Below, piece by piece: positions 8,878 through 16,668 of a DNA stretch of 64,000 nucleotides. How positions within the stretch are numbered: the first letter of the stretch is position 1; each line of letters begins with the position of its first letter. Under the pieces are notes generated by a model. The model did no database searches, was not told the origin of the DNA, and saw only the letters and a list, made by a program, of their open reading frames with translations. The stretch comes from Pseudomonas brassicacearum subsp. neoaurantiaca (GTDB lineage: Bacteria > Pseudomonadota > Gammaproteobacteria > Pseudomonadales > Pseudomonadaceae). Both the position numbers and the translations under genes were made by a program. The stretch covers positions 148,884 to 212,883 of the forward strand of contig NZ_VDLV01000055.1 of the NCBI RefSeq assembly GCF_013608025.1. Direction: 5' to 3'.

Positions 8878-9810
8878 TCACCGCTCCCGCTCAAGCCCCT
8901 CATCCGCCTCTACAACACCTTTGTTTCGCGTCTTCAACTCACTGACAATCACCGCCGCCACGATCAACCCGGCGCCCACCAGTGCTATCGCCGGCAGCCG
9001 CTCGCCAGCCAGGCGCCCGGCGATGCCGGCCCACACCGGTTCGCCGGCATAGATCAGCGTGGCGCGGGTTGGCGAGACGCTTCTCTGTGCCCAGTTCATC
9101 GCCACCTGGATCGCTGCGCTGGCGGCGCCCAGGCCCACGGCGCTGACCAGCAGCAGCCAGGAGAAGCTCGGGATCACTTCCTGGGTTGGCACCACCATCA
9201 GGAAGGCCAACACCGCCGTGCTGGCCAGTTGCACGACCGTCACCCGGCGTACGTCGACCTGGCCGGCGTAGGTACTGATCAGGATGATTTCGGCGGCGAT
9301 CGCGATGGCGCTGATCAGCGTGGCGATTTCACCGGAGCTGAAGTTGAGCGACGCACCGGCCGGGCCCCACAACAACATGAGCCCGGTGAACGCCAGCATG
9401 ATGCCGATGCTTGGCATCAGTCCGGGCCGTCGGCCCAGCACCAGCCATTGCAGCAAAGGCACGAACGGTACATAGAGCGCGGTGATGAACGCTGACTGGC
9501 TGCTGGGAATGGTTTGCAGGCCGACGGTTTGCAGGCCATAGCCGAGCATGATTGCCACGCCGATGAAGCAGCCGGCCTTGAGCTCGAACAGCGTCAGGTC
9601 CCGCAAGTGCCGCCAGGAGAACAATGCGACAAACGCGGCCGCCGCGGCGAAGCGCAAGCCTACGAAGAACATCGGTCCGCTGACGGTCATGGCGTGCTGC
9701 ACCAACAGGAATGTTCCGCCCCAGATCATCGTGATGAGTACCAGCACGCACTCGGCCTTGCTGAACTTTGGGAAACGGGAGGACGCTTGTGGGGAGTTCA
9801 ACGATGCCAT
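8878..9810 (-). CDS. DMT-superfamily (EamA) transporter
   Basis: Inner-membrane drug/metabolite transporter, 310 aa, with about ten helices in two EamA repeats. The first repeat shows MIWGGTFLLVQHAM and FFVGLRFAAAAAFVAL; the second shows the conserved ATLIYAGEPVWAGIAG. The start chosen is MASLNSPQ at 9810, because the 30 upstream residues run into the regulator's promoter region. It is divergent from the cupin-type XRE regulator at 9883, which probably controls it. The substrate is unknown. Confidence 0.88.
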   Translation of the reverse strand: MASLNSPQASSRFPKFSKAECVLVLITMIWGGTFLLVQHAMTVSGPMFFVGLRFAAAAAFVALFSWRHLRDLTLFELKAGCFIGVAIMLGYGLQTVGLQTIPSSQSAFITALYVPFVPLLQWLVLGRRPGLMPSIGIMLAFTGLMLLWGPAGASLNFSSGEIATLISAIAIAAEIILISTYAGQVDVRRVTVVQLASTAVLAFLMVVPTQEVIPSFSWLLLVSAVGLGAASAAIQVAMNWAQRSVSPTRATLIYAGEPVWAGIAGRLAGERLPAIALVGAGLIVAAVIVSELKTRNKGVVEADEGLERER

Positions 9811-9861
9811 GACCTTGCGCGCTACCTGAGGCGGACGCACAATGCGCCCGAAGTTGGGCAG

Positions 9862-9867
9862 TATAAT
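9862..9867 (+). promoter_or_regulatory. Candidate -10 box (TATAAT) of the XRE regulator
   Basis: A perfect TATAAT lies 16 nt before the regulator ATG in the 72-bp divergent gap. No convincing -35 box sits 17 bp upstream, and the implied leader would be very short, so this is a weak call. Confidence 0.35.
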
Positions 9868-9882
9868 GCGCAACCCCGGCAG

Positions 9883-10458
9883 ATGAGCAATATAGTGCAC
9901 AAAGAAAACAGCCAGCGGGCATCAGTCCTGCAACACGTCAGCCAGAACGTCCGACGTCTGAGGCATGCCGCGCAGCTCAGCCAGACCGCGCTCGCGGAAC
10001 TGTCCGGAGTCAGTCGACGGATGCTGGTTGCCATCGAAGCCGGCGAAAAAAATGTCAGCCTGACCACCCTGGACCGTGTCGCCGAAGCGTTGGATGTGGC
10101 TTTCAGCGATTTGATCCAGGCTCCCGATGCCCGCGACCCGAGCCGTATCAATGAGCTGGCCTGGGCCGGCGTGATTCCAGGCAGCAAAGCCGTATTGTTG
10201 GCCAAGGCCACCGCCAATCGCGAAGTGGAACTTTGGGAATGGCGCCTGGAGCCCGGCGAGCATTATGTCTCGGAGCCCGACGCGGACGGCTGGAGCGAGC
10301 AGCTTTATGTCTTCGAAGGTTGCCTGACGCTACTGCTGGGCAGCGAGGAGCGTCGAATCGAGGCCGGTGAATTTTTCATGTTTGCCAGCAACCAGCCCCA
10401 TGCCTATCGCAACAATGATTTGGTGGCGGCGCGGTTTGTGCGCAATGTGGTGATCTGA
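9883..10458 (+). CDS. XRE-family regulator with C-terminal cupin domain
   Basis: 191-aa transcription factor. Residues ~17-77 form an XRE helix-turn-helix (VRRLRHAAQLSQTALAELSGVS, then IEAGEKNVSLTTLDRVAEAL). Residues ~110-190 are a cupin sensor domain (YVFEGCLTLLLG, GEFFMFASNQPHAY). Regulators of this layout usually sense a small metabolite and control an adjacent transport or catabolic gene. Divergence from the DMT exporter at 9810 makes that exporter the obvious target. The start is ATG at 9883; the longer upstream frame overlaps the divergent gene. Confidence 0.88.
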   Translation: MSNIVHKENSQRASVLQHVSQNVRRLRHAAQLSQTALAELSGVSRRMLVAIEAGEKNVSLTTLDRVAEALDVAFSDLIQAPDARDPSRINELAWAGVIPGSKAVLLAKATANREVELWEWRLEPGEHYVSEPDADGWSEQLYVFEGCLTLLLGSEERRIEAGEFFMFASNQPHAYRNNDLVAARFVRNVVI

Positions 10459-10487
10459 ACTTCCATTGCATCGCGAGTGCTACCAAA

Positions 10488-10608
10488 GAACGCTTCCGGA
10501 GCATCAGGCGATGGCAGTAAGGTAGCGTCTCGTCGTTCCGTTGCTTCGGCGCCCCGTCAGGGCCTTGGGCCGTGAACGATAACCGCTGTTTTCATGACGG
10601 AAGCGTTC
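10488..10608 (+). promoter_or_regulatory. Inverted repeat spanning the leader of the FAD protein gene
   Basis: GAACGCTTCCG at 10488-10498 and its exact reverse complement at 10598-10608 bracket a GC-rich 99-nt interior with further short hairpins (such as GGCC/GGCC near 10561-10571). The right arm covers the CGGAAG ribosome binding site just ahead of the ATG at 10610, so pairing would hide it. Function is an inference. Confidence 0.35.
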
Positions 10609-10609
10609 G

Positions 10610-12040
10610 ATGACTGACGTGCCAACCTCGATTTCCCGTTCCGCCGATGTCCTGATCATCGGCGGTGGCCTGAGCGGTGCCATGCTCGCGGCGCAGCTGC
10701 TGCGCCTGCCGGGCCGGCGCGAGGTGTTGATTGTCGAGCCGCGCAGCGAGTTGGGCCGGGGCGAGGCCTACAGCGCGGTGGAGCTGGGCCACACCTTGAA
10801 CGGCAACGCGGCGCGCATGAGTGTCGATCCGGATAACGCCGACGATTTGACCCAATGGCTCACCGCATTCATCGAGGCCGGCGGCTGGCCCGAGTCGGAT
10901 CAGCAACACGTGCCCATTAGTGAGTTGTTCCCGCCTCGCGGGATATTCGGCCTTTACGCGCAGCAACGCCTTGCCGAAGCGCGCGAGTTGGGCGCACAAC
11001 ACGGTTCGACCGCCGAGCATGTGCGTGGGGAAGCCGTGGACCTGCGGCTTGCCGACGGTGGCGTGGTGGTGACGCTGGGCGACGGCCAGGTCTTGCATGG
11101 CCGTTTTGCGGTGCTGGCCACCGGCATGTTCCCAGCAGCGCGGACCCCGCAGACTGAATCGAGCGGCTTGAATGCCGCGGCGCTGGATCCTTGGGACGTG
11201 GCCGCGATGCGCCAGCTCGATCCGCAGTCCACGGTGCTGATCATCGGCTCGGGGCTGACCATGGTCGATGCCGTGGTGTCTTTGGAACAGGCCGGGCACC
11301 GTGGGCCGATCGAAGTGTTTTCCCGCCATGGCCTGCTGCCTCATGTGCGCCGCCAGCCACCCGCCTGGGTGGATTTTCTCGCTGAAGACCACAACTTGCG
11401 TTCGCCCCGCCAGTTGATGCGTGCGCTGCGCGAGCAATGCCGTAAAGCCCAGGCCCAGGGGATCGATTGGCAGGCGCCGCTGGATACGGTGCGCGCACAC
11501 ATCGGGCGTTTGTGGAACCAGGCCAGCGACGTGCAGCGCCGACAGTTCGTGCGGCATGTGCGGCCGTGGTGGGAAAGCCATCACCATCGCTCGCCGCCGT
11601 TGAGCGGGGAACTGGTGGCGCGTCTGCATGGGGAAGGGCGGTTGCGAATTCAGGCGGCGTCGTACAAGGGGCTGGTATCGGCTGGCGAGGGATCAGTGGC
11701 AATCAACATTCGCCGACGGGGCGAGGCTGGACTGGAGGTGGTGGCGGGCGCTGCGTTGATCAACTCCAGTGGTATCGAATACGACTGGCGCCGGGTTGCG
11801 CGACCGTTGCCGCAGCAGTTGTTGGCACGAGGTTTGGTCCAGCCCGGCCCCTTGGCACTGGGCATCGCCGCGCGTGCAGATGGCGCGGTGTTGGACGCCC
11901 AAGGCAACCCCGCCGAGCGCCTGTTCGCCATGGGCCCGCCACTTCGGGGGATGTGGTGGGAGAGCACGGCGGTGACTGATGTGGCGAGCCAGGCCAAGGC
12001 GCTGGCGGGGCGGTTGGCTGAACTAAAAGCTCAAAACTGA
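10610..12040 (+). CDS. FAD/NAD(P)-binding protein (NAD_binding_9 type)
   Basis: 476-aa flavoprotein-like enzyme. It has an N-terminal dinucleotide-binding motif VLIIGGGLSGAML (residues ~14-26), then GRGEAYS and LNGNAARMSV typical of the FAD-NAD(P)-binding family, and a second Rossmann motif VLIIGSGLTMVDAVVSL in the middle. The C-terminal part has GNPAERLFAMGPPLRGMWWE, as in related proteins. The substrate is unknown; annotated relatives are called hydroxyacylglutathione-like or YdhS proteins without firm biochemistry. The start is ATG at 10610 with CGGAAG upstream. Confidence 0.8.
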   Translation: MTDVPTSISRSADVLIIGGGLSGAMLAAQLLRLPGRREVLIVEPRSELGRGEAYSAVELGHTLNGNAARMSVDPDNADDLTQWLTAFIEAGGWPESDQQHVPISELFPPRGIFGLYAQQRLAEARELGAQHGSTAEHVRGEAVDLRLADGGVVVTLGDGQVLHGRFAVLATGMFPAARTPQTESSGLNAAALDPWDVAAMRQLDPQSTVLIIGSGLTMVDAVVSLEQAGHRGPIEVFSRHGLLPHVRRQPPAWVDFLAEDHNLRSPRQLMRALREQCRKAQAQGIDWQAPLDTVRAHIGRLWNQASDVQRRQFVRHVRPWWESHHHRSPPLSGELVARLHGEGRLRIQAASYKGLVSAGEGSVAINIRRRGEAGLEVVAGAALINSSGIEYDWRRVARPLPQQLLARGLVQPGPLALGIAARADGAVLDAQGNPAERLFAMGPPLRGMWWESTAVTDVASQAKALAGRLAELKAQN

Positions 12041-12045
12041 GCACC

Positions 12046-12176
12046 GTGGCGAGGGAGCTTGCTCCCGCTGGGCTACGAAGTAGCCCCAAAACCATTCACC
12101 TCGGTGTGTCAGGTCAACTACCTCCCAATTCTCTGGGGTTGCTGCGCAACCCAGCGGGAGCAAGCTCCCTCGCCAC
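12046..12176. repeat. REPIN-like paired inverted repeat, family A
   Basis: Starts only a few bases after the stop of the FAD protein gene and ends just before the convergent Gfo/Idh gene. Arms are GTGGCGAGGGAGCTTGCTCC and its inverted copy, with inner arms based on GGCTACGAAGTAGCC and GGTTGCTGCGCAACC. Confidence 0.85.
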
Positions 12177-12193
12177 AGAAGCGAGTTGCATTG

Positions 12194-13303
12194 CTACCGC
12201 ACTTGTACCCAACGCTCCTCCCGCGCCGCCACGCGAATCGCCGCCGCCAGTCGCTCCACTTCCCAGGCTTCTTCGAAATCCGTCCCGCTGCCACCTTCGC
12301 CTGCCAGCGCCATGATCAATTCCTGCACCTCCAACGTCTTCAATTCGTTGTACCCCAACTGGTGCCCAGCGGCTGGGCTGAAGGCGGCATAGCCGGGTAA
12401 GTCCGGGCCGGCCAGCAAACGCTGGAAACCCGGCTGGCCGGCGCGGCAGACGCGCAGTTCGTTCAGCCGTTCCTGATCGAACGCCAGCGTGCCGAGGGTG
12501 CCGCTGATCTCGAAACTCAGGTGATTCTTGTAACCATGCTTGAGCCAACTGCTGCTCACCGTGCCCCGGGCGCCGTTGGCGAAGCGCAACAGTGCGTGGA
12601 CTTGATCATCCACCGCGATCGCACGTTGTTCGGTATTGCCGAGGCTGGCCGGGCGTTGGCTGTGCACGGTCTGGCTGTCAGCACACACGGCCTCGACATC
12701 ACCCAACAAATGCCGAGCCATCGCCAGCAAATGGCTGCCCAGGTCTGCCAGCGCGCCACCGGCATGCTCGGCTTCGCAACGCCATGACCACGGCGAGGTT
12801 GGGTCGGCCATGAAATCTTCGCTGAATTCGCCCTGGAAACTGATGATCCGCCCCAACTCGCCGCGTTGGATCATTTCCCGGGCGAGCTGGATGATCGGGT
12901 TGTGCTGGTAGTTGTAACCGACCCGTGTCACCACGCCAGCAGCCTTGGCTGCCTGGCGCATCTGCTCGGCCTGTTCCAGGGACACCGCAAGGGGCTTTTC
13001 GCAATACACCGGTTTGCCCGCCGCCAGCGCGGCCATGGCCATCGGGAAATGCAGGTGGTTGGGGGTGGTGATGGCGACCAGATGAACCTTTGGGTCATCG
13101 ATCAGCCGTTGCCAGTCGCTGTGGGCCGTTTCGAATCCCCAGCTCCGGGCGCACTGGCGGGCACGCTGCGGATCGGCGTCGGCCAGGGCGGCCAATGTCA
13201 GGTTCAGGGGAAGGTCGAACACCGCCTTGGCATTGTGGAACGCCAAGGCATGGGCACGGCCCATGAAGCCGGTGCCAATCAGACCGATGCCGAGTTCACG
13301 CAT
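12194..13303 (-). CDS. Gfo/Idh/MocA-family oxidoreductase
   Basis: 369-aa NAD(P)-dependent dehydrogenase of the glucose-fructose oxidoreductase/inositol dehydrogenase family. The N-terminal Rossmann fold has GLIGTGFMGRAHALAF (residues ~6-21). The catalytic EKP motif is in VYCEKPLAVSLEQAEQM near residue 100, and a C-terminal alpha/beta substrate domain contains LADLGSHLLAMARHLLG. Substrates are typically sugars or inositols. Two upstream GGAA-N6-TTC motifs resemble inositol-regulator sites and hint at a polyol substrate, but this is inference. It appears to be transcribed alone. Confidence 0.88.
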   Translation of the reverse strand: MRELGIGLIGTGFMGRAHALAFHNAKAVFDLPLNLTLAALADADPQRARQCARSWGFETAHSDWQRLIDDPKVHLVAITTPNHLHFPMAMAALAAGKPVYCEKPLAVSLEQAEQMRQAAKAAGVVTRVGYNYQHNPIIQLAREMIQRGELGRIISFQGEFSEDFMADPTSPWSWRCEAEHAGGALADLGSHLLAMARHLLGDVEAVCADSQTVHSQRPASLGNTEQRAIAVDDQVHALLRFANGARGTVSSSWLKHGYKNHLSFEISGTLGTLAFDQERLNELRVCRAGQPGFQRLLAGPDLPGYAAFSPAAGHQLGYNELKTLEVQELIMALAGEGGSGTDFEEAWEVERLAAAIRVAAREERWVQVR

Positions 13304-13307
13304 GAGA

Positions 13308-13342
13308 AGAGCCCTTTGAGTTTTTATTTTCAGAAGGGCTCT
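13308..13342 (-). promoter_or_regulatory. Hairpin overlapping the ribosome binding site of the Gfo/Idh gene
   Basis: AGAGCCCTT (13308-13316) and AAGGGCTCT (13334-13342) form a 9-bp stem with a 17-nt loop immediately upstream of the start at 13303. On the transcribed strand the AAGGG that would serve as Shine-Dalgarno is inside the stem. It could be a translational control hairpin or a DNA operator. Confidence 0.45.
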
Positions 13343-13346
13343 TTAT

Positions 13347-13388
13347 GGAATAAATATTCGCTAAATGCAAATATCGGAATAAATATTC
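13347..13388. promoter_or_regulatory. Tandem GGAATAAATATTC sites, candidate operator
   Basis: Two exact 13-bp copies at 13347-13359 and 13376-13388, 29 bp apart. Each has the half-palindrome GAATA-aa-TATTC and fits GGAA-N6-TTC. RpiR-type inositol repressors (IolR) of proteobacteria are known to use GGAA-N6-TTCC. The pair lies where the promoter of the minus-strand Gfo/Idh gene should be. Binding is inferred only. Confidence 0.45.
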
Positions 13389-13412
13389 ATTTCGTTGTCG
13401 ATGCAGATTCCT

Positions 13413-13500
13413 GTGGGAGCGAGCCTGCTCGCGAAGACGATAGTTCAGTCAACATTGAGATCGACTGACCTGACGCCTTCGCGAGCAGGCTCGCTCCCAC
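13413..13500. repeat. REP pair, family B
   Basis: Begins GTGGGAGCGAGCCTGCTCGC and ends with the inverted copy (GCGAGCAGGCTCGCTCCCAC). First of seven family B loci in the window (others near 15998, 36711, 38333, 43921, 44617 and 51467). Confidence 0.85.
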
Positions 13501-13513
13501 AAGGGAAATAACC

Positions 13514-14281
13514 TCAGGAAAGGAACCCACCATCCACATTCAACGCCACACCCGTGGTGTAGCTCGACGCATCGCTCGCCAGGTACAGCACCGCGCCGGC
13601 CATTTCGCTCGGGTCGGCCACGCGCTTGAGGGGGATCTGCGCCAGGGCGGTCTTCAGGATGGCGTCGTTCTTCACCAGCGCAGAGGCGAACTTGGTGTCG
13701 GTCAGGCCCGGCAACAGGGCGTTGCAACGGATGCCGAACTGCGCGCACTCCTTGGCGAAGACCTTCGTCATGTTGATCACCGCGGCCTTGGTCACCGAGT
13801 AGATGCCCTGGAAGATCCCCGGCGAGATGCCGTTGATCGACGCTACGTTGATGATGCTGCCGCCGCCGTTGTCACGCATCAGCTTGCCGGCTTCCACCGA
13901 CATGAAGAAGTAGCCGCGGATGTTCACGTCGACGGTTTTCTGGAACGCACCCAGATCGGTGTCCAGCACATTGCAGAATTGCGGGTTGGTGGCGGCGTTG
14001 TTCACCAGGATGTCCAGGCGCCCGAACTGCTCGCGGATGCCGGCGAACACTTGGCTGATCTGCTCCATTTCGCCAATGTGGCAGGCAATGGCGGTGGCCT
14101 TGCCGCCAGCGGCGATGATCGCATCGGCAACGTGCTGGCAACCGTCGAGCTTGCGGCTCGAAACGATCACATGGGCGCCTTGCTGGGCCAGCAGTTTGGC
14201 GATGGCTTCGCCGATGCCACGGCTGGCGCCGGAAACGAAAGCGATTTTACCGTCGAGGTCGAACAACTGGGTCTTGGACAT
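13514..14281 (-). CDS. SDR-family oxidoreductase
   Basis: 255-aa classical short-chain dehydrogenase. It has the cofactor motif GASRGIGEAIAK (residues ~17-28), the NNAA motif, the catalytic serine region NVASINGISPG, and the catalytic YSVTK (Tyr-x3-Lys). It follows the phosphotransferase gene by 24 nt on the same strand. That pairing, often found with acyl-CoA dehydrogenases in pseudomonads, suggests oxidation or reduction of a hydroxyacyl or similar fatty-acid-derived substrate. The exact substrate is not known. Confidence 0.88.
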   Translation of the reverse strand: MSKTQLFDLDGKIAFVSGASRGIGEAIAKLLAQQGAHVIVSSRKLDGCQHVADAIIAAGGKATAIACHIGEMEQISQVFAGIREQFGRLDILVNNAATNPQFCNVLDTDLGAFQKTVDVNIRGYFFMSVEAGKLMRDNGGGSIINVASINGISPGIFQGIYSVTKAAVINMTKVFAKECAQFGIRCNALLPGLTDTKFASALVKNDAILKTALAQIPLKRVADPSEMAGAVLYLASDASSYTTGVALNVDGGFLS

Positions 14282-14305
14282 GCTGTTTCCTTGTTATAGG
14301 TGCGC

Positions 14306-15373
14306 TCAGAGTGTGGATTTGCTGATGACCTGCAGGCTCATCTGCTCCAGCAGTTTGTTCATCTGAACGAACTGCGCGAAGCGTTTGTCCTGGGTCTGGC
14401 CATGGAAGAAGCGGTAGTAGATCTGCTGGACGATCCCGGCCAGGCGGAACAGCCCGTAGGTGTAGTAGAAGTCGAAGTTGTCGATGCGGATTCCGGCGCG
14501 CTCGGCGTAGTAATCGACGAATTCGCGGCGAGTCAGCATGCCTGGCGCGTGGCTTGGCTGACGGCGCATCAATTGCACCGGTGCCGGATCGCCGGCCTCG
14601 ATCCAGTAGGCGAGGCTGTTGCCCAAGTCCATCAAAGGGTCGCCGAGAGTGGTCAGCTCCCAATCCAGTACCCCGATGATCTGCATCGGGTTGTCCGGGT
14701 CGAGGATCACGTTGTCGAAGCGGTAGTCGTTGTGGACGATGCTCGACGTTGGATGGTCGGCAGGCATCTTGTCGTTGAGCCAGGCCTTGACCGTCTCCCA
14801 CTTGGGCGCATCCGGGGTCAGGGCTTTTTGGTAGCGCTCGCTCCAGCCACGGATCTGCCGCGCCACGTAGCCTTCGGGTTTGCCCAGGTCGGCCAGGCCG
14901 CAAGCGTTGTAGTCGACGCGGTGCAGCTCGACGAGCCGGTCGATGAAGCTCTTGCACAGTGCTTCGGTGCGGGCGGCGTCGAAGCCCAGTTCCGGTGGCA
15001 GCTCGGCGCGCAGGATGATGCCCTTGACCCGTTCCATCACGTAGAACTCGGCACCCATCACCGACTCGTCGGTGCAGTGCACGTAGGCTTTCGGGCAGTA
15101 CGGAAAACCTTCGCGCAACTGATTGAGGATCCGGAACTCACGGCCCATGTCGTGGGCCGACTTGGCCTTGTGGCCGAACGGCGGACGCCGCAGGACGAAC
15201 TCCTGCTCGGGATATTCCAGCAGGTACGTCAGGTTCGACGCGCCACCGGGAAACTGGCTGATCACCGGCGTGCCGGTCAAGCCAGGAATGTGGGCCTTGA
15301 GGTACGGGTCGATCAGGTTGGCATCGAGTTCTTCACCGTCGCGCACGCGGGTGGACTGATCAGTCACTGCCAT
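14306..15373 (-). CDS. Phosphotransferase-family protein (APH fold, ACAD10/11-like)
   Basis: 355-aa aminoglycoside-phosphotransferase-fold kinase. Visible motifs are the Brenner-type catalytic IVHNDYRFDNVIL, with Asp and Asn in place, and the metal-binding LDWELTTLGDPLMDLG. This subfamily is linked to acyl-CoA dehydrogenases, and its eukaryotic relatives ACAD10/11 phosphorylate 4-hydroxyacyl-CoAs. A role in hydroxy-fatty-acid catabolism with the downstream SDR is therefore reasonable, though inferred. It is not expected to be an antibiotic resistance enzyme. The start is ATG at 15373. Confidence 0.85.
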   Translation of the reverse strand: MAVTDQSTRVRDGEELDANLIDPYLKAHIPGLTGTPVISQFPGGASNLTYLLEYPEQEFVLRRPPFGHKAKSAHDMGREFRILNQLREGFPYCPKAYVHCTDESVMGAEFYVMERVKGIILRAELPPELGFDAARTEALCKSFIDRLVELHRVDYNACGLADLGKPEGYVARQIRGWSERYQKALTPDAPKWETVKAWLNDKMPADHPTSSIVHNDYRFDNVILDPDNPMQIIGVLDWELTTLGDPLMDLGNSLAYWIEAGDPAPVQLMRRQPSHAPGMLTRREFVDYYAERAGIRIDNFDFYYTYGLFRLAGIVQQIYYRFFHGQTQDKRFAQFVQMNKLLEQMSLQVISKSTL

Positions 15374-15570
15374 GCTTATCCCTTCTGCTTATTTTGGAGG
15401 CCATCAATCATTGGCTAATCTAATGGCGCGTGGAAGGCGTCACAAGCACGCCGGGGTCTTATAGGTTAGCGTGTTGCAGGATAATCAGCGGCCTTGATGC
15501 ATGGCGTCCGTGCGCAGCGGGCGCTTGCGAGCTAAGGTTTGGAGACTGTCGCCTCCAAGGAGCAACCGCG

Positions 15571-15966
15571 ATGGGATGTCCGCAAGTCTGTGGCACCGCG
15601 ACCCTGCAATGCAGCTTCGGCGTGGCGCCGGCGGTGCTCAATGTGCTGCCGGTCAATCGCCTGCTGACCGGCGGGATGCCGGCGGCCAATATCATGGATC
15701 ATATTCCCTTGGTGAACATCACCACGTTTGGCATGTGCCAGAGCCTGGCGAATCCGACGGTGGCCGCGGCCACCGCGGCGGCGTTGGGCGTGCTGACGCC
15801 CATGCCATGCATTCCGGCCACCGCGACCCCGTGGATCCCCGGCGGCGCACCGACCCTGTTGCTCGGCAACATGCCGGCCATCGATGCCAACAGCACGTTG
15901 ATGTGTACCTGGGCCGGGGTGATCAAGATCGTCGTGCCAGGGCAGGTGCAGATGTTGATTCCTTGA
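15571..15966 (+). CDS. PAAR-like protein (DUF4280), candidate T6SS spike tip
   Basis: 131-aa DUF4280 protein, a family with the PAAR-like fold that caps the VgrG trimer of type VI secretion spikes. Typical segments are an early Cys-rich LQCSFG, NIMDHIPLVNITTFGMCQS, NPTVAAATAAALGVLTPMPC, and the closing GNMPAIDANSTLMCTWAGVI. Repeated cysteines are characteristic. The start is ATG at 15571 with AAGGAG at 15557-15562. It is convergent with the MORN-like gene at the end of the T6SS operon and has no fused toxin domain. Confidence 0.82.
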   Translation: MGCPQVCGTATLQCSFGVAPAVLNVLPVNRLLTGGMPAANIMDHIPLVNITTFGMCQSLANPTVAAATAAALGVLTPMPCIPATATPWIPGGAPTLLLGNMPAIDANSTLMCTWAGVIKIVVPGQVQMLIP

Positions 15967-15997
15967 TTGGCAATTTTGTCGCCACTGCACGGACCCG

Positions 15998-16085
15998 GTG
16001 GGAGCGAGCTTGCTCGCGATAGCGGTGGGGCAGTTGGCGATGATATTGACTATGAGATCGTCATCGCGAGCGAGCTCGCTCCCAC
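15998..16085. repeat. REP pair, family B
   Basis: GTGGGAGCGAGCTTGCTCGC at the left and its inverted copy at the right, filling the gap between the convergent PAAR-like and MORN-like genes. Confidence 0.85.
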
Positions 16086-16113
16086 ATGCACTGAGGTGAT
16101 TGGGGGATTGATG

Positions 16114-16656
16114 TCACGCCTGCGCCGGATCATTCCAGCGCCTGAACCACCAGCGCACCCGGGAGATCGGCTTGCCCCCGGCATCCAATGGCCGGCCGTC
16201 TTCGGCATAGGCCTGGGCCGGTTCCAGCAGTTGGCCGTTGAGGTAGCGGGCTTCGACTGCCGGGCTGCCGTTGGGGTGCAGGCGTCGATAATGACCGTCA
16301 CGCACGCCGTCGCGATAGAACTCGGCTTCGGCCAGTTGCCCATCGGGGAAATAGTTGTTTGCCTCACCGTGCAATAGCCCGCGGCGGTACGTAGCCTGGC
16401 GTTGCAAGCCGCCCTCGGCCGCATGGAAGCTCGCCACGCCGTGCAGTTTGCCCTTCACGAACGGCAACACCGCCGAGACCTTGCCATTGGGGTGATACAA
16501 CGTGCTGGTGCCTTCCAGTTCACCCTGGCTGTAGTTGAGTGTCGCTTGCGGGCGCTGTGCTTCTTCAATCTGCAACGGACCGTCGAGCTTGCCATCGATC
16601 AGTTGCCCCTTCAGTTGGCTGTCGTCACGTTCCACGTCCAGTTTCTTCGAGGCCAT
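16114..16656 (-). CDS. MORN/YwqK-like repeat protein in the T6SS operon
   Basis: 180 aa, last gene of the leftward T6SS operon, starting 12 nt after vgrG with GAGGGAGC as ribosome binding site. It contains about five degenerate MORN-type repeats of roughly 20-24 residues (pattern G.L.G....Y.pnGk.......y..G..hG), for example STLYHPNGKVSAVLPFVKGK and NYFPDGQLAEAEFYRDGVRD. No signal peptide. Databases often label such proteins YwqK-family antitoxins, but no partner toxin of that type is visible. Its position suggests an immunity, adaptor or spike-associated role; this is inference. Confidence 0.75.
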   Translation of the reverse strand: MASKKLDVERDDSQLKGQLIDGKLDGPLQIEEAQRPQATLNYSQGELEGTSTLYHPNGKVSAVLPFVKGKLHGVASFHAAEGGLQRQATYRRGLLHGEANNYFPDGQLAEAEFYRDGVRDGHYRRLHPNGSPAVEARYLNGQLLEPAQAYAEDGRPLDAGGKPISRVRWWFRRWNDPAQA

Positions 16657-16668
16657 GGCCGCGCTCCC

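Noticed and set aside
14306-15373. Aminoglycoside resistance kinase
   Set aside because: Although the fold is APH-like, sequence motifs and the SDR neighbour fit the acyl-CoA-dehydrogenase-linked phosphotransferase group.
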